This document shows, one piece after another, positions 36,244-44,510 of a stretch of 64,000 nt of DNA. The stretch is taken from positions 1 to 64,000 of the forward strand of contig NZ_JARHUJ010000010.1 in the NCBI RefSeq assembly GCF_029223285.1, given 5' to 3'. The stretch's first letter is position 1; every line of letters begins with the position of its first letter. The DNA comes from Paraflavitalea sp. CAU 1676. GTDB taxonomy: Bacteria; Bacteroidota; Bacteroidia; Chitinophagales; Chitinophagaceae. The position numbers and the translations under genes are program-made. A model generated the notes under the pieces. It made no database searches. It saw nothing but the letters and a program-made list of their open reading frames with translations, and was not told the origin of the DNA.

Positions 36244-37068
36244 TTAAGGATTAAAATAACCAAGGTAGGTCAGGGTAACATCCACTGTAGTCCTGTTCAT
36301 CGTTGATCCGTCATGAACACAATTATCCGTAGGGGCAATGTAATAGGAATAAGCAGGCTGTTTGATCCTGACCAATGGGTAGGTTGGATAGTGTCTGAAA
36401 AAAACATCTGGCAGCGTGAACTGGCTTACGCCCTTTTCAAGGGGGTCTTTTTCCTGCACCATCCGCAAGATATCTTTAACCGACAGGTCAAGGAAAATAA
36501 GGTACCGTGGCTCATGGGTAATGTTGATGCACAACCTGTTTTTTGAACTTTCTGCTTTATCCAGTGTGATACCTTTGGATGAATCGAGGTGCAGACCCAG
36601 GAATTGAATATAGCCCTCCTCGTCTTTCCTCGATCCGGTGGTGTACAACCCTGGTAACATGCTGGCCAGTTTATATAACTCAGTTTCTGCTACAACATGC
36701 CGGTTGATCACGGGAAACAATTGTTCGGAAAGCCGATTCACGAGGTCGGCTTTCTCCTTAAAGAGGTCCAGTAATCGGTCTTTCACTCCTATCTGCTCTA
36801 TTCCCAATTGTTGTATCAGGTCGATCACATTGTCTGGTAGCGAATACAATCCCACTGTATTAAAGAAAGTGCTGCTCCCGGCATCGAAATGGCTCCTGTA
36901 TTCATATCCGGTGGCTACCCAGTCGTTGACAGGAATATACGATCCTGGCCGATAGTAGGCACCCGCCGGTGCCTGATCGTTGGTGGCTGGCATAACGCCG
37001 CTATTGAGGGCCACCTCTGTATCCTGCCGGATGCTATCTGCTATATATAATTGAATGGATTTGTTCAT
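36244..37068 (-). CDS. Unknown RiPP-cluster protein (274 aa)
   Basis: This 274-aa soluble protein has no signal peptide. I do not recognise the family. Conserved-looking stretches are YYRPGSYIPVNDWVATGYEY (about 38-57), RLCINITHEPRYLIFLDLSV and, near the end, SYYIAPTDNCVHDGSTMNRT, which contain several His and Asp residues that could bind metal. It overlaps the radical SAM gene by 4 nt (ATGA), so the two proteins are made together. It lies directly before the exporter gene. A second tailoring enzyme acting on the precursor, or a carrier/recognition protein, would fit. There is no direct evidence for either. Confidence 0.75.
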   Translation of the reverse strand: MNKSIQLYIADSIRQDTEVALNSGVMPATNDQAPAGAYYRPGSYIPVNDWVATGYEYRSHFDAGSSTFFNTVGLYSLPDNVIDLIQQLGIEQIGVKDRLLDLFKEKADLVNRLSEQLFPVINRHVVAETELYKLASMLPGLYTTGSRKDEEGYIQFLGLHLDSSKGITLDKAESSKNRLCINITHEPRYLIFLDLSVKDILRMVQEKDPLEKGVSQFTLPDVFFRHYPTYPLVRIKQPAYSYYIAPTDNCVHDGSTMNRTTVDVTLTYLGYFNP

Positions 37069-38267
37069 GCGACTTCGGTTTTAAATGATTCGAGCAAATA
37101 GAAATCATTGAAATAAGCGCTTTTCTCCAGGGCGGCTTCATTTTCCTGGTTGATCCGGTTCCACAGCTCTTCCGATGCGGTGTTTTTCATGTCTTCTTCT
37201 ACCAGGCCGATCATGTGTTTTATGAGGTTACAGTAAACCGAAGGATTGTTGAAACCGTTTACTTTGCTGTACCGGTGCGGCAAATAACCACCTCCGCAAA
37301 TATGCCGTTTGTCGCACTGCTGGCAGGTGGTGCAAAGATGCTGATGGCTATGGTAATACAGACTGATGTTTTCTTCCATAAAGATATCGGCGATCTCATT
37401 TTTATGGATGTTGATGCTGGATGCGGTAATACCGCTCTTGCAGCTTTTTAAGGTATCAACGGTTTCCAGGTCACCATTCGTTTCAACGATCAGCGACCCG
37501 CATTTGGTGATGCCCATTTGCTCATGGCCTTCATATATGCCGGCCTTTAGCCCAAGAATGGAATAAAAGAACAACAGCAAAGGTTTCCCCTGGTCATGGT
37601 CTTCCTTCCACAGCCGGTACAATCCTTCCAGTAAGGCAATGAACTTCTGCTCATCTTCCTGCTTATAAGTTTCAAAGGTGTGGAGTGGTAACAAGGTATT
37701 GACCAGGCCCACTTTGAGGTCCTTATATAAAGCATACAGGTCCGGGGCCTGCTCTTCTGGATTCAGTACCGTAATAAGCCCGAGCTTTTTGATAGAGAGC
37801 ATCTTCAGGTTACGGTATATTTCATCAAAACTTCCTTTTCCCGATTTGTATATCCGGAATTGATCGTGGATGTCTTTTGTACCGTCTATGGTAACGCCAA
37901 TGTCGATCTCATGTTTGTCGAGGAAATCGATCCATGCTTCGGTCAGCAAGGTGCCGTTGGTTTGAAGGGTCATGGAGTAATAGATACCCTGCCCTTTCAG
38001 GTGTTCGTCCAGGAGCGCTTTGGTGGCCGTAAAAAAAGAAGGGTTCACTAAAAGCGGCTCTCCGCCATGAAAAACAATGATCACATTCTTAACGCCCGAC
38101 TGCCTGGAGTAGGTGGCGATCTTCCGGCACAAAACCTCCATGGTATCATTGCTCATGAACCTGGGCTGTTTTTTATAGGATGAATCTTCCAAATTGTACA
38201 TGTAGCAATACGTGCAATTGATGTTGCACCTGCTGGCTATTTTAATAACATAGGTGTTGATAGGCAT
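37065..38267 (-). CDS. FxsB-like radical SAM/SPASM peptide maturase
   Basis: 400 aa from ATG 38267; the frame is open up to 38345, but that start would lie inside the upstream hairpin region. The radical SAM cluster motif is C14-x3-C18-x2-C21 (SRCNINCTYCYMY), followed by FHGGEPLL and TNGTLLTEAWIDFL. The C-terminal SPASM region has CTTCQQCDKRHICGGGY with further Cys for auxiliary iron-sulfur clusters. The pattern KKQPRFMS after the cluster and the overall layout resemble FxsB-type enzymes, which form three-residue cyclophane crosslinks on aromatic side chains. The substrate is very likely the 61-aa precursor encoded just upstream. It overlaps the 274-aa gene by 4 nt. Confidence 0.9.
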   Translation of the reverse strand: MPINTYVIKIASRCNINCTYCYMYNLEDSSYKKQPRFMSNDTMEVLCRKIATYSRQSGVKNVIIVFHGGEPLLVNPSFFTATKALLDEHLKGQGIYYSMTLQTNGTLLTEAWIDFLDKHEIDIGVTIDGTKDIHDQFRIYKSGKGSFDEIYRNLKMLSIKKLGLITVLNPEEQAPDLYALYKDLKVGLVNTLLPLHTFETYKQEDEQKFIALLEGLYRLWKEDHDQGKPLLLFFYSILGLKAGIYEGHEQMGITKCGSLIVETNGDLETVDTLKSCKSGITASSINIHKNEIADIFMEENISLYYHSHQHLCTTCQQCDKRHICGGGYLPHRYSKVNGFNNPSVYCNLIKHMIGLVEEDMKNTASEELWNRINQENEAALEKSAYFNDFYLLESFKTEVA

Positions 38268-38294
38268 AAGGCAACAGTTGGATAAGGTGAAAGA

Positions 38295-38325
38295 AAAAGC
38301 TGTTCCCGTGCAGGGAACAGCTTTT
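38295..38325 (-). terminator. Hairpin attenuator between precursor and maturase
   Basis: The arms aaaagctgttccc (38295-38307) and gggaacagctttt (38313-38325) pair perfectly over 13 bp with a 5-nt loop. On the reverse strand the hairpin is followed by a T-rich run. It starts 10 nt past the precursor stop and ends before the radical SAM start, so readthrough would set a high precursor-to-enzyme ratio. Confidence 0.9.
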
Positions 38326-38334
38326 ATACCTAAA

Positions 38335-38520
38335 CTAGGGCTCAATAGGGGGCTTGATCTGATGGAAAGTAGACTCAGAAAAAGTACCTACGTTGCAGGT
38401 CTCGATATCTTTACCGCCAATGATGGCGCTTAAAAGATCGATCTTTTCCCTTAAAGCCTGTTCGGAACCGAGCAGTACTTCAACATCCTGTTGCTTTGTT
38501 TCAACTGTGTTTGATTTCAT
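38335..38520 (-). CDS. RiPP precursor peptide with double-glycine leader
   Basis: This 61-aa peptide is the probable substrate of the cluster. The N-terminal leader (1-36) is charged and helical, with LLGSEQALREKIDLLSAIIG ending in the G35-G36 pair, the type of site cut by C39 peptidase exporters. The predicted core (37-61) contains one Cys and two aromatic triplets, FSE and FHQ, within GTFSESTFHQI, followed by a Pro-rich end, KPPIEP. Aromatic-x-x triplets are what FxsB-like enzymes crosslink. The call as a gene rests on cluster position, the leader, and the hairpin right after its stop. Start ATG 38520. Confidence 0.85.
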   Translation of the reverse strand: MKSNTVETKQQDVEVLLGSEQALREKIDLLSAIIGGKDIETCNVGTFSESTFHQIKPPIEP

Positions 38521-38711
38521 TTTGGATAATTTTTAATGATAAACAATGACCCAGCCTACTGCCTGGGAATTGGCAGGGCAATTCTGCGCAAGCTTGCCGT
38601 GCTTGTTTTAGTACTAAAAAACGTTCGGGAGGATGGATTTTTTGCAAGGGGATCCCGTTGCGCCAGCGATGCCCGCTTCGCAAATGTGCCATTCCTCCCT
38701 ATCTTGATTAT

Positions 38712-41126
38712 TTATTTGCCTATCCTTCGCTTCTCCTCGTTGTTGCCTGCACTCTTATTGATCCCGCTATTTCTTTCCTTATGCTGGAAGTTGTAGGCTA
38801 TCGTCAACCTTACGCCTGAATTCATTTCGTAATAATTCCTTTCGGAGATCTGTGTCTGCTCGTACACTGTTCTGTAACGGTCAAAAGCTGTATGGAATAT
38901 ATCATTTACCGAGCCGGTAAATCTCCAGGTCTGACCAAGACGTTTTGAAACAAATCCGTTTACAACGAATTGGTTCTTTACATAGGTGTTGTCGCTATAG
39001 AAGGGCGCGTTTTCCGAAATGTCTGCTCCAACTATAAGGTTCCACAAGGACTTGATGGTCGCGGAGCTATTGATACTGGCCGTAGCGAAAGCAGTTCGCT
39101 GGTTAATGGGGAAATTCACAACACTCCCTTTGTAATGGATCAATCCTGCGTACAGGTTAAAGGAAGTGGAGAGCCAGGGAAAAAATTGCGGATTCAATGA
39201 CGAAACAACCGTAACTGCATTGAAATCTGAATAGTTTCCTTTTTGGGTGTGTAATTTACCGTCATTATCCACAATGGTCTGGGCGGAAATCCGGTTATAC
39301 GTTTGACTGTAGATCAGTTGGAATATATGCTTGTTCTGCAAGGTATAGGTCAATTCATGCCGGTAGCGCCTGGAAGGCCTTAAAAATGGATCACCTGTCA
39401 GGTATATCCGGTCTGTACTATACAATTTGAACGGATTTACATCAAAAAACGATGGGCGCTGCAGCTGGCCAATAAAAGCATAGCTCAGCTGGTGCGATGG
39501 ATGCAGGGAATAGAACAAAAAGGCGTTTGGGAAAAGGTTGGTATACCTGTTTTTTGTCCGTGTATCGTCGCTTTCGTTCAGTGTGCGGGTTTGCTCAAGG
39601 CGTAAGCCAAGTTTGTAATTCAATGTGGGACCAATTTTATGCGTCAGCGAACTGTAAACCGCATATATCTGCTCTTTGTACAGAAACGACTGGCTTTCGT
39701 GGATGTCATGTATAAAGCCACTCCCATTCCAATGATCGAAAGCGATATCACCGCTGCTTTGGGTTTGGCTATACTTAGTTCCCATATCCAGTTGAAATTT
39801 TCCCCGGTTCCAGGGATAGGTATAATCGGCATTGGCCGTATAATTCCAGATCGAAAGGGGCAAGCCGTTTTTGAACAGGTTACGGAATATTTCTGCTGTG
39901 CCTTCCTGTTGCTTAAAGGTGGTGTTCAAGGCGCCATTCCTGTCTTCTTTAAACCAATAGCCCGACGTTTGCAACTTCAACGATTGGCCGGCACTGTCCA
40001 GTCGTATCTTATAAAGAAGGTCGGCATTTACATACTTCGCCAGCTCCGTATTGCCGCCACGCGAAACGTGTATGGAGTCTGTTGTATTCATGGCCGGCGA
40101 CAGGAACCGGGTGGGCGCTATATTGTCCCTGTCCATATCCCTGAGTGAATAATCTACCACAAAGCCTAACTGGTGATGGCGGTTGAATTTGTAGTCCATG
40201 CCTAGATTGCCTGTTACTCCTTTCTCTTTGCTGTCTCTATCAACATTGACCTGCTGATTACTAACGTTGGGATTGGGTTGCTTGAAGGAATAGTCACTGT
40301 GTATTTTTTGCCAGCTTAGAAAATGACTGTTTGTTACGTTGGTAAATCCATAAACCGTGAGCTTCTTTTTTTGGTACTCCGCACTGGCTGTCAATGATTG
40401 GTTATTATAGGTCAGCTGCGTGGTGCTGAATTGAACCCCGCCGAGCCAGCCGTCCGTAACTGGTTTTTTCAGGATGATATTGATGATACCTCCTTTGGTG
40501 TCTGCATCAAATTCGCTGGAGGGCGTTGTGAGTATTTCGATCTTATCAACCGACCCGGCAGGGATGCCCTTCAGGTAAGCAGCGAGGGCGTCTGGCGGCA
40601 TTCTTAAATTCCTGCCATTCAATTGAAGCGTGCCGCCTCCTCCGCTCAACAAGATGAGGCCTGGCTCTTTTACCGTGATAAGGGGCGATTTCCCCAGTAC
40701 TTCCCAGGCATTCGAGGCGCCTGCAATCCTTTGGGCCACATTTACTATAAAGCGGTCGGCTTTTCGTTCTATCAATTGCTTTCGGCCGGTTACCTGCACC
40801 TGCGTAAGATGATTGGCATTAATAGTCAGTACCTGGTTGACCTGCGAATTTTCCGTAATACGCAGCACCGTATCTGATGAAAAGTAATTAAGGTGAGAAA
40901 AGACAAGTTTGTAAGTAGCTGCGGGGATCATTGTAAACTGATACTTCCCTCCATGATCGCTCAACGCCGTTTGTACAACCGTCGTGTCTTTGATCAAACT
41001 GATCGTCACAAATTCGATGGGGTGTTGGGCGCTATCAACAACATGGCCCGAAAGTGTGAATTGTGCACATAGGCCAAAGCTCCTCATAAGTAGTACAAGT
41101 ACTAATAACTTTTTAGCGATTCTCAT
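38712..41126 (-). CDS. TonB-dependent outer-membrane receptor (OMP_b-brl_3 type)
   Basis: 804 aa from ATG 41126; an in-frame GTG at 41138 adds four residues. A signal peptide (KKLLVLVLLMRSFGLCAQ) precedes a carboxypeptidase-regulatory-like domain (LSGHVVDSAQHPIEFVTISL). A plug-like segment follows with VQVTGRKQLIERKADRFIVN and LQLNGRNLRMPP, then KGGIINIILKK and a long barrel with C-terminal LTIAYNF near the end. This matches the outer-membrane beta-barrel family 3, not SusC. It is the first gene of the reverse-strand RiPP cluster. It may take up the finished peptide, for example a metallophore, or serve as an immunity or sensing receptor; both are inference. Confidence 0.85.
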   Translation of the reverse strand: MRIAKKLLVLVLLMRSFGLCAQFTLSGHVVDSAQHPIEFVTISLIKDTTVVQTALSDHGGKYQFTMIPAATYKLVFSHLNYFSSDTVLRITENSQVNQVLTINANHLTQVQVTGRKQLIERKADRFIVNVAQRIAGASNAWEVLGKSPLITVKEPGLILLSGGGGTLQLNGRNLRMPPDALAAYLKGIPAGSVDKIEILTTPSSEFDADTKGGIINIILKKPVTDGWLGGVQFSTTQLTYNNQSLTASAEYQKKKLTVYGFTNVTNSHFLSWQKIHSDYSFKQPNPNVSNQQVNVDRDSKEKGVTGNLGMDYKFNRHHQLGFVVDYSLRDMDRDNIAPTRFLSPAMNTTDSIHVSRGGNTELAKYVNADLLYKIRLDSAGQSLKLQTSGYWFKEDRNGALNTTFKQQEGTAEIFRNLFKNGLPLSIWNYTANADYTYPWNRGKFQLDMGTKYSQTQSSGDIAFDHWNGSGFIHDIHESQSFLYKEQIYAVYSSLTHKIGPTLNYKLGLRLEQTRTLNESDDTRTKNRYTNLFPNAFLFYSLHPSHQLSYAFIGQLQRPSFFDVNPFKLYSTDRIYLTGDPFLRPSRRYRHELTYTLQNKHIFQLIYSQTYNRISAQTIVDNDGKLHTQKGNYSDFNAVTVVSSLNPQFFPWLSTSFNLYAGLIHYKGSVVNFPINQRTAFATASINSSATIKSLWNLIVGADISENAPFYSDNTYVKNQFVVNGFVSKRLGQTWRFTGSVNDIFHTAFDRYRTVYEQTQISERNYYEMNSGVRLTIAYNFQHKERNSGINKSAGNNEEKRRIGK

Positions 41127-41340
41127 AGAGTGACACACCTGATTAGGAATAAAGCTCTTCTGGTTAATGGTTTGTTAACAGTTCATGATTGCATATGTTG
41201 AATACTGTTAGCGATAGCTAATTTATGGAAACAATTAAAACAACCAAGAACAAACCCGTATCCGTGCGTAAAATAATGATAAGTGTGCAGTTTTCGGCTG
41301 TAACTGTGCACGGAGGATCTATTTTAGCAGCCTCGCGCTA

Positions 41341-42198
41341 TCAGTTTCCTGGCATTGAAGTGCTAATCTTTTTGCTCTTTTCTGTCGTTAAACTGCTGAC
41401 GGTAATGTATTTCTTCTCGTACTTGTAGAATGCCTTAATGATGCGAACAGGATTTTTCCATTCAAACAGGTGAATGATCCACATGGTGATGCGGATTAGT
41501 CCTTTCGGCTTTACCAACGATTGCCCCAGTTTTTGGATGCTGGCGTCGCGCGCAGTAATGCAATGGGTATAATCGGTGGGTTTCATTAACTTGCCATGGA
41601 GGTCTTCCGCGAAACTCCAGGCGCCGTCGCGCGCATTGGAGATGCTGAACTGGATGAGGATCGATTCGTTGGTGGCGTGGAAGCCAAAGAGCGAGAGCAG
41701 GGGAGATACCCGGTTCAGTTCATTCATCACTTCAAAGATCAGCGAGCCGATAATAGTATTGATGCTGTTGAAATCATTGCGGATGGTGCGGATATCGTTG
41801 GTGCCGGCCGTTTCCACGGCGGCGATGCCCAGGTCGAAGTTGATATGGGCGTTCATGCCCAGCAGCATATGCTGCAATACCAGCACCTGGCGCCGGCGGC
41901 TCGAGTCGAAGGCCGTAGCCCAGGAGCCCGCTATTTTTTGGTTGTTCCGCAACTGACGCACCGCTGCGAGGTAGCGGTTGGCGAAGACCACATCCAGTTT
42001 TTCCATCCTTGCGCCATCTTCAAACTCATTGTTCAAGATACCCTGTTTTACCCGTACCGTTACTTTATGATACAGGGCCGCAAAATAACCGATGCGGTCG
42101 CGCGTGGCTTCACAGTCGGCGATGAGCGCTTCCAGTTGCGCAATCACGGCATCGATGGTGGTGGGTAACGGGGTGGTTGGCATGGGTGTTAAAGACAT
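41341..42198 (-). CDS. DUF5995 family protein
   Basis: This 285-aa soluble helical protein matches DUF5995. It has GYFAALYHKVTVRVKQGI, ARMEKLDVVFANRYLAAVRQ and especially LVLQHMLLGMNAHINFDLGI (about residues 105-124), the family signature containing conserved His and Asn. The family has no established function that I know; the conserved His/Asp/Asn could suggest a metal site. It is divergently oriented from the sigma factor gene at 42423 and is not obviously part of any locus here. Start ATG 42198. Confidence 0.85.
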   Translation of the reverse strand: MSLTPMPTTPLPTTIDAVIAQLEALIADCEATRDRIGYFAALYHKVTVRVKQGILNNEFEDGARMEKLDVVFANRYLAAVRQLRNNQKIAGSWATAFDSSRRRQVLVLQHMLLGMNAHINFDLGIAAVETAGTNDIRTIRNDFNSINTIIGSLIFEVMNELNRVSPLLSLFGFHATNESILIQFSISNARDGAWSFAEDLHGKLMKPTDYTHCITARDASIQKLGQSLVKPKGLIRITMWIIHLFEWKNPVRIIKAFYKYEKKYITVSSLTTEKSKKISTSMPGN

Positions 42199-42422
42199 AA
42201 AGTGGTATAAACAATTAAGACAGACTAAGGTATGGGATTTTGACGGAATGGGGGCGGCTGTGGCAGCAGGTTCGTTAGGTGCGCTAACGAATCAACCATT
42301 TGGGTAATACGGATTAAAATGGGGTCGGGGAGTGGGAGAAACGGTCGCTCCAAACGTTTCTATGGAGATTGCGCTTGCCGTTAGTAGCATACCTGGCAGG
42401 CGTGATCGTTAACCAGGGTAAA

Positions 42423-43025
42423 ATGATAAAACAGCATAACCTTGATCCGGTTGGGCCGGCCACCGACCAATGGATTGAGCGTATCTACCTCGATGAGTAC
42501 CCGGGCCTGAAAGGACTGGCGTACAAGTTCATCCGCAATGAGCTCGAAGCAGAGCATATTGTGGAACGATCTTTTGATAAACTTGAAAAGAAGATAAATG
42601 ACAGTCCGGACTACTTCGCGTCCATTACCCACGCCAAAGCCTACCTCGCCAATATTATCCGCAATGCCAGTATCGATTTTATAAAGGATCACCCCGGTCA
42701 CCAGGCATTTGAAGAAGCTGACGATGAACAGATTGCTGATGTCAGTTCAGCCATCGAAATGTTCGAGGCGGCCGATCTGCAACGGCGCCTGCCAAAGTAC
42801 ATAGACCAATTGCCGGAAGCCTGGAGGCAAGTGATGCTGTTGTTTTTTGTGGAAGGATTATCGATGGAGGAAGTGAAACAACGACTGGGTAAAACGAACA
42901 ATGATATCCGGGTACTCAAATCGAAAGCGCTTAAAAGACTGCGGCAGTTGCTGTTAGGCGAAGATGGAGCCGGGTTGCCAGGCGAAGTACTATTCTTTCT
43001 ACTATGGGTAAGTACCGTGGTCTAA
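42423..43025 (+). CDS. ECF sigma factor (FecI-like)
   Basis: 200 aa from ATG 42423; the frame can extend upstream to 42369, but the added residues are unlike the family. Region 2 is DEYPGLKGLAYKFIRNELEA with the following HIVERSFDKLEKK, and region 4 is LPEAWRQVMLLFFVEGLSME and EVKQRLGKTNNDIRVLKSKA. It precedes a FecR gene by 82 nt and an STN-type SusC gene, so it likely controls that transporter. Confidence 0.87.
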   Translation: MIKQHNLDPVGPATDQWIERIYLDEYPGLKGLAYKFIRNELEAEHIVERSFDKLEKKINDSPDYFASITHAKAYLANIIRNASIDFIKDHPGHQAFEEADDEQIADVSSAIEMFEAADLQRRLPKYIDQLPEAWRQVMLLFFVEGLSMEEVKQRLGKTNNDIRVLKSKALKRLRQLLLGEDGAGLPGEVLFFLLWVSTVV

Positions 43026-43107
43026 AAAAAATATCAATTATGACGTTAATGATCATTCCATTTTCAGTATTAATAATAAAGGGCTCTGTTACTCAAACCT
43101 TATTGTC

Positions 43108-44325
43108 ATGAAAAGCCAACATCCAGACTTAGTGCTTATCTATTATAAGCAGAAAGACGGAGTCCCATTATCTGAGGAAGAGCAACGTGCCTGGGAAGCC
43201 TATAGAAAGGAGAAGCCGGCCTTGCGTGAAGCGTTGTTTGAAGAAGACAGACTGAATAACCTTGCCCGAAACCGGCAACAAATGTTGCCGTATAAGGCTT
43301 ATCAGAAAAAATACAGTGCACCATTATCCATTACCTTTCCTAAAGAGAAGAACACGGCTACTGTAAAGCAACGTAGTGTCCCGACCTGGCAAATTGCGTT
43401 TACGGTAGCCGCTTCTCTATTGCTATGCTTCGGAGCAGGCTGGTTATTTAAACAGCTCAGCAGCCGAAACGAAACACCACCGGTGGTACAAACCAGTGAA
43501 CCGGCACCTATTACACCCGGTTACGACCGGGCGATACTCACCCTGGCCGATGGCAAACAACTAACCGTCGATACACTGGTTCAAGGGGCCTTGCCGCAAC
43601 AAGGGGCCACAGCGGTATCGATGCCCGAACCAGGCATGATCCGCTACCAGCCAACCAACCCTTCACCGGTTAACGGCGTACTCATGAATGATTTGAAAAC
43701 ACCCCGTGGCGGTACTTACCGGCTAACCTTGGCCGATGGTACGAAAGTGTGGTTGAATGCGGACTCCCGATTGCATTATCCGGTAGCTTTCAATAATACC
43801 AGCCGGGAAGTGCAACTGGAAGGCGAAGCTTATTTTGAGGTAGCGCCGGATGCGAAACGGCGCTTTGTCGTGCATTATTACGACCAGGTGGCCACCGTGT
43901 ATGGCACCCAGTTCAATATACAGGCCTATAAGAAAGATTCGAACCTCGTGGCCCTCGTAGAGGGTAAAGTGAAAGTAGGGGCGGAAGATGCTTCCACACA
44001 AAACGGGCTGTCGCTGAAGCCTGGACAACAGGCGCTGCGGTATAATGGCAAACTGTTGGTGTCGAAAGTGGAGAACATGAAGAACCTGACCGGTTGGAAG
44101 AACGGCCGCTTCGTCTTCCACGATGCCAGGCTGTCGGAGATCATGGAACAGGTGCAGCGTTGGTACGATGTGAACATCGTGTACCTGAACGATGTGGCCG
44201 ACGAGCGGTTTGTGATCAACGAATTTCCGAGGGAATATTCCCTGCAGCTGTTGCTCGACAACCTGAGCGCTACCAAACGCATTCGTTGTAACGTGCGGGG
44301 CCGTACCGTGTACATCAGCAAGTAA
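43108..44325 (+). CDS. FecR-family anti-sigma factor
   Basis: This 405-aa inner-membrane protein has an N-terminal sigma-binding region at about 1-85 and a membrane helix at about 92-112 (IAFTVAASLLLCFGAGWLF). The long linker is followed by a FecR domain (LADGTKVWLNADSRLHYP, LEGEAYFEVAP). The C-terminal DUF4974-like segment contains FHDARLSEIMEQVQRWYDVN. It couples the SusC at 44511-47855 to the sigma factor encoded upstream. Confidence 0.92.
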   Translation: MKSQHPDLVLIYYKQKDGVPLSEEEQRAWEAYRKEKPALREALFEEDRLNNLARNRQQMLPYKAYQKKYSAPLSITFPKEKNTATVKQRSVPTWQIAFTVAASLLLCFGAGWLFKQLSSRNETPPVVQTSEPAPITPGYDRAILTLADGKQLTVDTLVQGALPQQGATAVSMPEPGMIRYQPTNPSPVNGVLMNDLKTPRGGTYRLTLADGTKVWLNADSRLHYPVAFNNTSREVQLEGEAYFEVAPDAKRRFVVHYYDQVATVYGTQFNIQAYKKDSNLVALVEGKVKVGAEDASTQNGLSLKPGQQALRYNGKLLVSKVENMKNLTGWKNGRFVFHDARLSEIMEQVQRWYDVNIVYLNDVADERFVINEFPREYSLQLLLDNLSATKRIRCNVRGRTVYISK

Positions 44326-44510
44326 TTAACGCTTTATATAGCAACCGATCGTGTCGTTTATGCATGGATCGGTGGCCACCACTAAACCTCCTCCTATCTA
44401 ATCAGGCCGGCAAATGCCGGCACCATTGTCTATCTTATCCTCGCAAACGTTATAACCTTAGCCTGTTCGAAGAAACGCCAATATCCCAGTAAACCCACAA
44501 ACGCATAAAC

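Noticed and set aside
38627-38699. Possible terminator after the TonB receptor gene (gggaggatgg / ccattcctccc)
   Set aside because: Needs a loop of about 50 nt and a bulge; too weak to list as a feature.
41225-41428. 67-codon forward frame overlapping the end of the DUF5995 gene
   Set aside because: Its 3' half is antisense to DUF5995 and the remainder has no signal or motif; possibly a short peptide, but unsupported.
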